Assembly (NCBI RefSeq): GCF_016097555.1
Contig: NC_054706.1
Span: 25,994,736 to 26,058,735 of the forward strand
Direction of reading: 5' to 3'
DNA from: Gigantopelta aegis
Taxonomy: Eukaryota; Mollusca; Gastropoda; Neomphalida; Peltospiridae
DNA length: 64,000 bases
The position numbers and the translations under genes are program-made. How positions within the stretch are numbered: the stretch's first letter is position 1; each line of letters begins with the position of its first letter. The notes under the pieces are model-generated. The model saw only the letters and a program-made list of their open reading frames with translations. It was not told the origin of the DNA and did no database searches. Positions 22,946-33,120 of the stretch are shown in pieces.

Positions 22946-23312
22946 GGTAAGACTATACCAAATAAAATCCCATAGGCGACCATGTTAACGTTTGTGTTTA
23001 AAAACACTATATGCAATATATCAACCAAACTATGACCTATAAATATCAGCACTACAACCCCTACCTGAAAGTATTAACTGCAGAAAATGGTACAACATAC
23101 ATATTCCAAGGACACGACTACTTGACACATTGGTACTAGATGAAATACAATTTAGCCCAGATGAAACTAACTTTTTTTTACAACCAACACTCACATTTAT
23201 AACCAAACACAGGACTTGTGGAGTTAACTTCTCTATCAAAAGTTTGGTGCACCTCAAACTTTGACCCAGCTGGAAGTTATTTGGTTTAGTACTACCTATA
23301 CTGATATACTGA
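22942..23312 (-). pseudogene. Degenerate copy 1 of the zinc-finger 3' end
   Basis: About 370 bp starting CTATAGGTAAGACTATACCA, closely matching 24,092–24,410 and 25,961–26,310. On the minus strand it includes a decayed version of the last finger region of the gene at 26.3 kb (GCKKKLVSSGLN against the corresponding VLVAKNISFIWAKN) and the following 3' sequence. No intact reading frame. Confidence 0.55.
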
Positions 23313-23574
23313 TACATTGAAGGGGGGGGGGGGGGAGGGTTAGATTGGGGGGAGGGCCAGGTTGCAAGGAGGGGGAAGGCAAGTAAAAACGAAATTTGTG
23401 CTCTAGGAGCATAAGCTATGTAGTAAGTGCGGGAGCATGACCCCACCTGCCCCATTGGCACCAAACACGATTTCCTGACATCTGGAGAACAAAATGGCAA
23501 TGATTTAGACGACCGAAAATCAGCTGCGCATATATAATAGTAGGGAAAAAGTAAAGCATGTATTTCCCGTCAAG

Positions 23575-23892
23575 CATAAGCGTACGAGACAGAGGGGCGG
23601 GGTACCTTGGTATCAAATTCGGGCAAACATTCTACAGATATTCGGGCAAAATGTGCTAATCTGAGACTTTTTTTTTTTCATGTATTTCTATTATTCTACG
23701 CTCAATATTAGTTGTACTCCATGTCAAAATGCGTAGTGATTCGTTTACAACCCTATATAGCTGTTTGGTAGTAATGCTAATATGAATAAGTGTTGTTATG
23801 CAGATTCGGGCATTTTCTTTTAATTCGGGCGAAAGTGAGTCAGCCCCCCCTCCCCCGTACAAAAATGGGAGCCCGTACGCCCATGCCTTTAC
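23575..23892. repeat. Dispersed repeat with inverted GCGTACG ends (copy 2)
   Basis: CATAAGCGTACGAG at the left and CCCGTACGCCCATG at the right form short inverted termini. The body matches the copy at 11,290–11,592 (AATTCGGGCAAA, GGTAGTAATGCTAATATGAA). About 310 bp, non-coding. Confidence 0.7.
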
Positions 23893-24091
23893 ATGGAGGT
23901 ACGGCCCCCTACTTAGACTCCCCATCTTGGTATCTAACGGCCAAAGTAAAGTGATGGATGGGCAAATCACCCAGCAATTATTGTCTATTAAAGAACATCT
24001 CCTTCGAGTGCTGTTCCCCATCTTAGTACCGGGTTGGCAACATTCTCATGGGTTTCGTTGAGAATGACGGCCTCGGTGGTGTTGTAATTAA

Positions 24092-24410
24092 CTGAAGAAA
24101 ATGGTACCTATCATGGCTCATTTTCGGTATAACCAGATGTTTTTACAACACCCCTAGTTTCACACAAAATGTTAGTACTTTTTTTTTTTACATGTACAAC
24201 ATACATGTTCCAAGGACACGACTACTTGACACAGTGGTACTAGATTAAATACAGTTTAGCCCAGATGAAACTAACTTTTTTTTACAACCAACACTCACAT
24301 TTATAACCAATCACAGGACTTGTGGAGTTGACTTCTCTATCAAAAGTTTGGTGCACCTCAAACTTTGACCCAGCTGGAAGTTATTTGGTTTAGTACTACC
24401 TATACTGATA
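24092..24410 (-). pseudogene. Degenerate copy 2 of the zinc-finger 3' end
   Basis: Shares ACATGTTCCAAGGACACGAC and GTTTGGTGCACCTCAAACTT with copy 1 and the 3' part of the zinc-finger sequence. It lacks the first part of the repeat. Decayed. Confidence 0.55.
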
Positions 24411-24814
24411 ACACACATTTTTTTATGACAACCAGGATCTGGTGTCTTCTGACATAAACTGACAACCTCAATGAAACTCATTTCTACAGTGCAGCAACCT
24501 AATATAATGTACACCTCACAAGGCAGACATATTGTGTAAAGTTTTGTACAAATGCAATATGTCAAATTTAAATTTAAATAAAAAATAATACTCCTGAAGA
24601 TATTTACTGTCAAATGGGTGTGTGTGCTGAGCTATATATGTAGAGACAAGATGGATAGTCAGAGTACCTAAACTCCTTAAACTTATTCCATTGAAACACA
24701 TGTACTTGACTGATCCCTGATTATGAAGAAATTTCAGTATTAAAAAAATACAATGTCTGAGGAAGGAAAAATCAACATGACTTCCCCTGTATGTCCTGCA
24801 CATCACTGTTGTGT

Positions 24815-25960
24815 GGGGGGGGGGGGGGGGGGGGGGGGGGGGTGGGGGGAGGGGTAATCCTGTATATTAAATGTGGGTGTCTTCAAGTAACCAGGTGTGG
24901 GAATTTCAAATCCACCAACTATGCTGATTTTCACAATTGACCATCAAAACCTTTGGCAGCCACCAATATTCCTGACTATACTTTACATATACCCTACTGT
25001 AGTTGGAGGTTTTAAATATTTGTGATATCTGGAATTATCATGCAGCTTTCACCTATTTATTTTTTATTCATTACTAAAAAAAACCCCTCTTTTAAAATGA
25101 CATAATTACCCGAACATCTATTTTATTGCATTCTTTTCTAATCCAGATCAATACAGTATGTATATTGGATATATTCATACAATCTGTAATCCAGCATAGT
25201 ATTTAGCTAGTAATATTGGGTAATACAGGTTTAACAATAAAATAAATTATCAACTTACACCAAGGTAGATAATCTAATCTGGAATAATTGGTTGTAAATC
25301 TAGTATACACTTAAAATGCACTTCATGGGAGCAAACTCAGTGAATATTAAAAAAAAAAGATATGATCTGGAGACCTAAAGATATGTTTAACAAGCTTATT
25401 TTTATGTATAAAGGAGAACAGAAGGCACAATAGTGACCAAACATTTAATTATGGCTTTGGTAAAGTTTTTCTTCAAATTTAAAAATTGTTTTGCATTAAC
25501 TACAAATTTGTCTAAAATATGACTTATAGCACCCTATAAATATGTCAAAAGGACAATAAAAAATCCAGGTCTTTAAAAAGTTAAGCTTTCAGAAGTACAT
25601 ACATGAAACATTAACTATGTTTATGGAAATTAAAGACATTAACCCAATATTGGCACATGCTATTTTTAATATAAACATTTCATAGATATATTACCATATT
25701 TAAGAGCAGTTGTATATGGCAAGTCAAACACAATGTAAATAAAAATATTCAAATTTTTATAGTATGAATTATAGGCCAAAACCAACTTTTCCTCAGTGCC
25801 AATTTTTATTCAAACTCCATTCAGAGACGTGTACAGTAATTATTGTCAAGATCATTGTGAACTTGCGTGACCGAGTGACAGCTAATTGATCAAATAGTAT
25901 AGTTTAATTTAATTAAATGACAAAATATCATATCTTTTTTATTATGCACTGATTATGTGC
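24815..25960. other. G-run then AT-rich sequence
   Basis: A G-run of about 25 with few interruptions at 24,817–24,850 is followed by 1.1 kb of AT-rich sequence in which I see no gene or known repeat. Confidence 0.6.
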
Positions 25961-27108
25961 TATAGGTAAGACTATATCAAATAAAATCCCATAGGCGACC
26001 ATGTTAACGTTTGTGTTTAAAAACACTATATGCAATATATCGACGACCAAACTATGACCCATAAATATCAGTACTACAACTCCTACCTCAAAGTATTAAC
26101 TGAAGAAAATGGTACCTTTAATAGCTCATTTTCGGTTTAACCAGATGTTTGTACAACACCCCTAGCTTCGCACAAAATTTGAGTACTTTTTTTTAACAGG
26201 TACCCAATGCATGTTCCAAGCGCAAAGCTACTTGACACAGTGGTACTAGGTGAAAGAAAATTGCATACATTTTTAGCCCAGATGAAACTAATGTTTTTTG
26301 CAACCAACACACATTTTTTGCACAGGTCACATTCGTACGGATTTTTACCGCTTTGAGTTATCGTATGTTCTTTCAACCTGGTGTTGTTTATAAAACATTT
26401 CGAGCACCCTCCACACTTAAATGGTTAACTCCGGAATACCGCATCATCGTGTGCTCCTTCAAACTGCCGCGATGTGTAAAACATTTTGTGCACAGTTCAC
26501 ATTTGAAAGGCTTGTGACCGGTATAAATCAAACATGTGCTGTTTCAAATTCTGCGATCGATTGAAACATTTCGCGCACATATCACATTTGAAAGACTTAG
26601 CACCCGTATGAATCGACGCGTACGGCCCGAGGTGAACACCCTGCGAAAAACATTTCGTGCACTGTCCACGTTTGAAATGTTTTGAACCCGTATGAATCGA
26701 CGCGTGCATTTTCAGCCTGGATTCCACCGCGAAACATTTGGCGCACACCTAGCATCTGAAGGGTTTTTCGCAGCTGTGCATGCGTATGTGTATCTGGATG
26801 TTGCACTTGGTGGAGAAGTCCCTCGAGCACATCCCGCACCTGAAGACCTTCTCCCCGCTGTGAATTATCATGTGGTGAGTCAGACCGCTCCTCTGGGCGA
26901 AGCATTTGTCGCAGATGTCGCATCTGAACGGTTTGGCCCCTGTGTGGGTGAGGACGTGCGTCTTCAGGGTGGAGTGCAATGCGAAACACCTGGAGCACCG
27001 GTCGCAGCAGAAAGGCTTTTCTCCAGTGTGAGTTGTTCGCGTGTGGCGCTGGACGGTGGACTTGGTGGCGAACGTCTTCAGGCACACGTCGCACCTTAAC
27101 GGTTTGTT
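25961..27108 (-). pseudogene. C2H2 zinc-finger gene fragment, decaying, 5'-truncated
   Basis: About ten C2H2 fingers can be traced on the minus strand. Four near the 5' side are intact in one frame: CDVCLKTFATKSTVQRH, CDRCSRCFALHSTLKTH, CDICDKCFAQRSGLTHH and CGMCSRDFSTKCNIQIH, joined by TGEKPF/TGAKPF-type linkers. A TAG stop lies between the cysteines of the fifth finger (about 26,750). Further fingers follow in frame ([17 protein letters not shown]), then frame changes near 26,520 and 26,430 before the last ones ([34 protein letters not shown]). The 5' end runs straight into 18S rDNA at about 27,108, with no start codon. The 3' region 25,961–26,310 is a repeat present three times. A pseudogene is likely, although a short four-finger product from an upstream exon cannot be excluded. 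Confidence 0.75.
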
Positions 27109-27513
27109 TGGTTGCAAAGCTGAAACTTAAAGGGACATTCCTGAGTTTGCTGCAATTTTTAAGATGTTATCGACTAACAGAGACTTTTTAACGATTGTAT
27201 TTACATATCAAATATATTTTTCTGCATAAAATATTAGTGGCTGTGTATTAAACGTGTTTCTGATCGTTCTAATATTTGTACTAGGTTAAATTTCATTTTA
27301 TTTCCTAAAATATTATTTTTTCGTACGTACGAAATTATTTGAAGACAAAATCCAGTTTGGGCTTCTTACAAATATTAAGACGACCAGAAAGACATTGAAT
27401 ATACAGACACTGATATTCTAAACAAGAAACTATATTTAATATGTAAGTTTAATCGTAGAAATATTTTATTAGTCGGAAACATCTTACAGTGCAACAAACT
27501 CGGGAATGTCCAT

Positions 27514-27554
<41 letters not shown>

Positions 27555-27742
27555 TCGGCTTAATTTGACTCAACACGCGGAAAACTCACCCGGTCCGGAC
27601 ACCGCAAGGATTGGCAGATTGAATAGCTCTTTCTTGATTCGGTGGGTGGTGGTGCATGGCCGTTCTTAGTTGGTGGAGCGATTTGTCTGGTTAATTCCGA
27701 TAACGAACGAGACTCTAGCCTATTAAGTAGTTCGCCGATCCA
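27109..27742 (+). pseudogene. 18S rRNA gene fragment split by a MITE
   Basis: TGGTTGCAAAGCTGAAACTT at 27,109 and AAAGGAATTGACGGAAGGGC at 27,516 are contiguous in eukaryotic 18S rRNA. The match continues through CTTGATTCGGTGGGTGGTGG, CGATTTGTCTGGTTAATTCC and TAGTTCGCCGATC, ending near 27,742. About 250 nt of rRNA sequence in all. Several differences from the conserved core show it is a displaced fragment, not a working rRNA gene. Confidence 0.9.
27131..27513. mobile_element. TTAA MITE, family A, inside 18S rDNA fragment
   Basis: 383 bp with TTAA at 27,127 and 27,514. Termini AGGGACATTCCTGAGTT and ACTCGGGAATGTCCAT, centre CGTACGTACG. Removing it with one TTAA restores the 18S sequence AACTTAAAGGAATTG, which proves the target duplication. 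Confidence 0.92.
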
Positions 27743-27744
27743 CG

Positions 27745-28780
27745 AAACACAGCAGGGGTGCACAAATAGGTTGTCCGGGCGCCCGGGACAACCGAAATAT
27801 GTTGCGGGCAGCCATTCTTTGTCAAACAGTTGCCCAACGGGCAACCAAGAAAATCCTAAAACAAATAAAATGAAAAACAAAACTTCATGACAAACCTATC
27901 GCTGCCATCCACTCAGCGCCCATCGTGCATGATTTTGGCAGGAGTCATTTGAAAAAGCCATATGCCAGATATTTCGTCCCCAAACTAGCTGGTTCCTACC
28001 AATTCTCGCTACAAAATATTTCCTATTCATCCTAAAAACCTTGTTAACGCATCCCAATACTGACGACTTGTGCTTACCGAGTGAATGTTTTAGACACCAT
28101 CTGGAAAGCTTTAGTCTAATTAATAATGAAATATTTCTTACGAGTTCTGCATTTTGTAAAACGTGTTTTTCATGTTTTAAGTTCTTCGTATTTTCATAAA
28201 TTAAATTGTATTTTTGTTAAATGGTTTAGTAATATCGTCAATGTAAAATATATATTTGGTGACGAAATAATCCGGATCGCCACGTGTACACTGTTTTACA
28301 GAGTATTCCTGCGCTTTCTCACTTTAAGGAGTCGTTCAACAATTAAGCAATTCCTGAGGCGTTTTGCGTCATTGGAATTGTACACGTTATTGAATAGTGG
28401 GGGTTGTTTGTTACAAATTATGTATCCTTTACAAAACAATATTTTGTATTATTACTCGTGTTTAATGTGTTCGATCTCCTACACAGAGATTAAGTAGTCG
28501 TTAAAAATTTGCGCTGAATAATGTTGGCTAAAGTATATCACAATCTTTGGGAATGGATGATGCAGCCGTTGAAACGAGTATTACAAAATTTTAGAGTTAA
28601 CTGAATGAAAACAGCTTGTGACGGCCCTCCACATGACGAGTTCAATGCAGACAGATACGTTTCAGAATGGTGGCTCAGGGGTGCGCAAATGTGAAATTGT
28701 GATGGTTGTCCGGTGACCCCCACATCTTCAAAACCTCTGCACTCGTAATCAAATTTCCACCACCACTCTCCCCACTAATC
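27745..28780. other. Intergenic sequence
   Basis: A 123-residue open frame at 28,126–28,497 (+) is Phe/Leu/Arg-rich without family resemblance and is probably chance. Otherwise nothing recognised. Confidence 0.5.
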
Positions 28781-29085
28781 CGAGAAAAAGAAAAAAACAA
28801 CAAACAAATAAAATAAAATAAAACAAAACAAAACACAACAAAACAACAACAAAACACCTTAACAACCACAAAAAACCACAATAATAATTACCCTACCGCA
28901 AAAACAAAAAGCAAACCAAAAGCCCCCAAAACAGCCCTCCCCCAAAAAAACAAACAAACAAAAAATCCCAATAAACCCCACCCCCCAAAAAAAAGAAGAA
29001 AAGAAGAAAAGAAACAAAAGAAACAAAAAAGGAAGAAACAAATTAAAACAACAGAACAACAAAAATAAAACATACAAAACGTATG
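28780..29085. repeat. A/C-rich low-complexity tract
   Basis: Runs of AAAAC/AACAA and CCC. Hydrophobic minus-strand frames (Phe/Leu/Cys) across it are products of the composition. Confidence 0.85.
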
Positions 29086-29104
29086 TTCTACTAATGGCTA
29101 TTGT

Positions 29105-29190
29105 ACCGACCAAAACATTTTCGTCGAACAGAGGAAATCCTATATCGTCAACGTTGGTGTTCTGAATGAATAAAGTTCTATTCTGTTACC
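29105..29190 (+). mobile_element. Possible LINE 3' tail fragment
   Basis: AATGAATAAAGTTCTATTCTG resembles the 3' end of the LINE at 57,525–58,262 (reversed AATAAAGTTCTGTTCTGTTC). Fewer than 90 bp are left. Confidence 0.35.
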
Positions 29191-29572
29191 GGCGATTTTA
29201 TGCGACTTGAAAGTTAATATCGTCTGTGTATACATACCTCTTCAGCTAAGTCTAGCTATCATAAACCGGTGTGCAAACAATTTAAACTATATAATATGTC
29301 TACTTTATTAGCCGTAAACATACAGTTCATAGATGTCACACATATTTGTACATAATATTTCATGTACCAATACATATTTCATTAAAAGTGAAAAGAAAGT
29401 GAAAATATTCAATATAAAATATGACAATAATAAAAATAACCAATCTAACAAAAAGTACAGCATATTTTGTCTTCTCATTTACTGCAAGATGGTTATAATT
29501 CAATTATATGCATACAAAAATACCGGTTATTGGACGTCAAACATTTGGTAATTGTGACACGTAGTTTTAAGA

Positions 29573-29990
29573 AGAGAGGGTGTAGCTCAGTGGTACAGCG
29601 CTCGCCTGATGCGCGATCGATCTTTCCAGTCAGTGCTCCACAACTGGTTTAATAAAGGCCGTGGTATGTACTATCCTGTCTATGGGATGGTGCATATAAA
29701 ATATCACTTGCTGCTAATCGAAAAGAGTAGCCCATGAAGTGGCGACGGCGGTTTTCCTCTCTCAATATCTGTGTGGTCCTTAACCATATGTCCGACGCCA
29801 TATAACCGTAAATAAAATGTGTTAAGTGCGTCGTTAAATAAAACATTTCTTTCTTTCTTTCTTTCCATATAACCGTAAATAAAATGTGTTAAGTGCGTCG
29901 TTAAATAAAACATTTCTTTCTTTCTTTCTTTCCATATAACCGTAAATAAAATGTGTTGCGTGCGTCGTTAAATAAAACAGTTCTTTCCTT
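29573..29990 (+). repeat. SINE with tandemly triplicated 3' tail
   Basis: tRNA-like head GGTGTAGCTCAGTGGTACAG, core body, then the tail segment ATATAACCGTAAATAAAATG to AAATAAAACATTTCTTTCTT repeated three times with a period of about 68 bp (29,800–29,990). Only the 3' terminal segment has been amplified. Confidence 0.85.
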
Positions 29991-29999
29991 CTTAAGAAG

Positions 30000-30165
30000 A
30001 AAACCACTACATTGTTCCCGCTAGCAATAAGGGATCTTTTATATTCACTTTCCCCACAGACAGAACTACACATACCATGGTCTTTGATGTGTGACATTAT
30101 TTGGGATGGAGAAAAACCCAATTAGATAAGGGATCCACCTAGGTAGACTGAGCTAGATTCCGTCT
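30000..30165 (-). repeat. Degenerate SINE fragment, family 2
   Basis: Reversed body with AAGGGATCTTTTATATTCAC and ACATACCATGGTCTTTGATG; head eroded. Confidence 0.65.
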
Positions 30166-30408
30166 TTCGTGTCAAAATAATGCATATATTTTCAGATAAT
30201 ATGTTGTAGTCGACTCTTCTTGCCACTGCATAAAATTTATATTAAAATTTATATTAATCATGTTTCATGTTGGAAAAGAAAATAAGAAACAATATCACCA
30301 ACTTTTGACTTCTGTTCCTTCATTTACATTCGTCAGAAAATAATATTCATAAGAAAACCTACTCTGTGTTAATATGAACACATTTTAAAATGTATTTTTT
30401 GTTTTTTT

Positions 30409-30600
30409 TCGTGTTTATATCCACTTAAATGTTTAAAACGCGTTCCTAAATAACCAACTCGGATAATTTGGTCATCTATCCAGGGCATGACAATGTGGTG
30501 AGTGTTTATATCCACTTAAATGTTTAAAACGCGTTCCTAAACAACCAACTCGGATAATTTGGTCATCTATCCAGGGCATGACTTAATGTGGTGAGTGTTT
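30409..30600 (+). repeat. Tandem duplication of about 92 bp
   Basis: GTTTATATCCACTTAAATGT through CATCTATCCAGGGCATGAC occurs twice in a row with almost no difference, then a (TTA)n run at 30,603–30,626. Confidence 0.85.
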
Positions 30601-30944
30601 ATTTTATTATTATTATTATTATTATTTTTTAATGCAGCAAATGTATTTTTTTTTATGGACTTTCCCATAAACGGGACAACACAAACCACAAGTTTTAACA
30701 CAACGGTCACCAGCTGATGGGGGTTGATCCCGCCAAGAATGAATAATTTCAGCATAAGATCATGTTTGTTAAGCCAGGTTTCCATAAACTGTGTGGCGAA
30801 TCGACGCAGACAGAACACACCCTCTGCAACAAACCTTTAAAGTTGAACTTCGCAACTGTGTTCACATAAAAATTATTCTTTGGTCGACTGCATTGTGTTA
30901 CATATTTTATGGCAACCAGGCTCTAGGGAATAAGATGTATCATA

Positions 30945-31230
30945 GGCGTAGAGGCTCTCATATTTTAGGGGGTCAGACTAACTTTTGCCCGAATTAAACG
31001 AAACTGTTGGAATCTGGATAACAACATTTATTAATATTAGCATTACTGCCAAACGAAGCACTACGCATTTTTACATGGATTACAGAAAACATTGTCAGCA
31101 GAATAATAATTGAAATACAAGTTGGAAAGTTTTGAGGGCAGCTGATTTTTATAGAATTTAACTATTTGCTTCACCACTTGAGGGGGGGGGGGGGAGTTGC
31201 TCCCCCTGCCCCGTCTCGTACATTTATGAT
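30945..31230. repeat. Dispersed repeat with GCGTAG-type ends (copy 3)
   Basis: Reverse orientation relative to copies 1 and 2: CATAGGCGTAGAGGCTCTCA…TTTTGCCCGAATTAAACGA…TAATATTAGCATTACTGCCA, with a G-run at 31,182–31,194. Confidence 0.6.
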
Positions 31231-31265
31231 CATGATACTGATATTTTACACACACTACACTACTA

Positions 31266-31269
<4 letters not shown>

Positions 31270-31354
<85 letters not shown>
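31270..31354. repeat. (AT)n microsatellite
   Basis: About 42 AT units immediately before the 40-bp satellite, whose unit also contains TATATTA. Confidence 0.95.
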
Positions 31355-31356
<2 letters not shown>

Positions 31357-32345
31357 CTTGTTGGGGATAGATCCCATAAGCCTGATGTATATATTACTTG
31401 TTGAGGATAGATCGCATAAGCTTGATGTGTATATTACTTGTTGGGGATAGATCCAATATGCTTGATGTGTATATTACTTGTTGGGAATAGATCCCACAAG
31501 CTTGATGTGTATATTACTTTTTGGGGATAGATCCAATAAGCTTGATGTGTATATTACTTGTTGGGGATAGATCCCATAATGTTGATCTATATATTACTTG
31601 TTGGGGAGAGATCCCATAAGCTTGATGCATATATTACTTGTTGATGATAGATCCCATAAGCTTGATGTGTATATTACTTGTTGGGGATAGATCCAATAAG
31701 CTTGATGTGTATATTACTTGTTGGGGATAGATCCCATAAGCTTGATGTATATATTACTTGTTGATGATAGATCCCATAAGCCTGATGTGTATATTACTTG
31801 TTGATGATAGATCCCATAAGCTTGATGTGTATATTACTTGTTGATGATAGATCCAATAAGCTTGATGTATATATTACTTGTTGATGATAGATCCCATAAG
31901 CTCGATGTATATAATGCTTGTTGAGGATAGATCCAATAAGCTTTATGTGTATATTACTTGTTGGGGATAGATCCCATAAGGTTGATGTATATATTACTTG
32001 CTTATGATAGATCCAATAACCTTGATGTGTATATTACTTGTTGAGGATAGATCCCATAAGGTTGATGTATATATTACTTGTTGAGGATAGATCCAATAAG
32101 CTTGATGTATATGTTACTTGTTGATGATAGATCCCATAAGCTCGATGTATATAATGCTTGTTGAGGATAGATCCAATAAGCTTGATGTGTATATTACTTG
32201 TTGGGGATAGATCCCATAAGCTTGATGTGTATATTACTTTTTGGGGATAGATCCCATAAGCTTGATGTATATAATACTTGTTGAGGATAGATCCACTAAG
32301 CTTGATGTATATATTACTTGTTGAGGATAGATCCCATAAACTTGA
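31355..32345 (+). repeat. 40-bp satellite array
   Basis: About 25 copies of a 40-bp unit: TTACTTGTTGGGGATAGATC then CCATAAGCTTGATGTGTATA. Variants alternate TTGGGG/TTGATG/TTGAGG and CCATAAG/CAATAAG, suggesting short higher-order patterns. It ends sharply at 32,345. Confidence 0.95.
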
Positions 32346-32349
32346 ACAC

Positions 32350-32666
32350 CAGGAGATGACAGTAGCGTTCTTGGCGTAATCCTTTGACTATGTGTGACCT
32401 GACCCAGGCGATTCTACCCTGATGGCCTAATTTACGCATGAGAAAAACGCTTTTGTGTGAAGATCCTTTGAACCGAGTCGGCCATGTTGAACCTCGAGTT
32501 ACTCACAAACGGGTTTGGTGCGTTTCGCTTGTTGTTTATTTATCCGGTGGCGGTGCACAAACTGCGTGAAAAGAAGACGCGGATATTCCGGACTAAGTGA
32601 CATATCAGGAATCTCAGAACTATAAACAAATAAAAAAGGGAAGTCTGTTCACTCTGTAAAGACAAG
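32350..32666 (+). other. Possible untranslated first exon with strong donor
   Basis: Sequence after the satellite is less AT-rich than its surroundings and ends at GACAAG followed by GTAAGTGA at 32,667, a strong 5' splice site. It contains no long frame. It could be a promoter-proximal exon of a gene further right on the plus strand, but no downstream exon can be tied to it. Confidence 0.25.
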
Positions 32667-32669
32667 GTA

Positions 32670-33083
32670 AGTGATGCTTTGGCCATTTATTGTTGTATTA
32701 AAGTTTTATTATTATATTTCTTTTGTTTGCCTGTGTGGCAGTATCCGACAGTGTCACAACATACTTTAAGCGCGCTGGACAATGACTCGAAGCGACAAAA
32801 TCCGGCTAAATAATAAATGAGTTATGAAGGTAGCCGACACCCCTGAAGCTTAGCTGGGTTATCAGTTATTCTTGAGCGGTCACTGGATGCGGAAGGGGGA
32901 TGGTTGGGGGAGGACTGTAATTTATAACATAAAATATCACGATCGCAGTAGCCAAAACGGTGAAGAAAAACCTGTTTACCACACTATGTATGGGCGTCAC
33001 CGGATTAGCTTGGAAGTATAATATATATTATAATTAGACCTAGAAAGCCGACATAAACAAAATAATTGCAAAACATTCGTACC

Positions 33084-33120
<37 letters not shown>

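Noticed and set aside
22942-26310. LTR pair flanking an internal element
   Set aside because: The 350-bp repeats are in three copies, lack TG…CA ends and target duplications, and contain zinc-finger remnants.
26692-27099. Plus-strand 135-residue frame over the zinc-finger region
   Set aside because: Antisense of C2H2 codons; the minus strand shows the real Cys/His pattern.
27108-27130. Splice acceptor TTTCAG upstream of the zinc-finger frame
   Set aside because: This TTTCAG is the reverse of the conserved 18S sequence GCTGAAAC, so it is rDNA, not an intron end of the finger gene.
28126-28497. 123-residue Phe/Leu-rich frame as a gene
   Set aside because: No homology recognised, no splice or promoter context, AT-rich composition; probably chance.
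31355-32345. CRISPR-like array
   Set aside because: Units are contiguous and all alike, with no unique spacers, and the genome is eukaryotic; it is a satellite.
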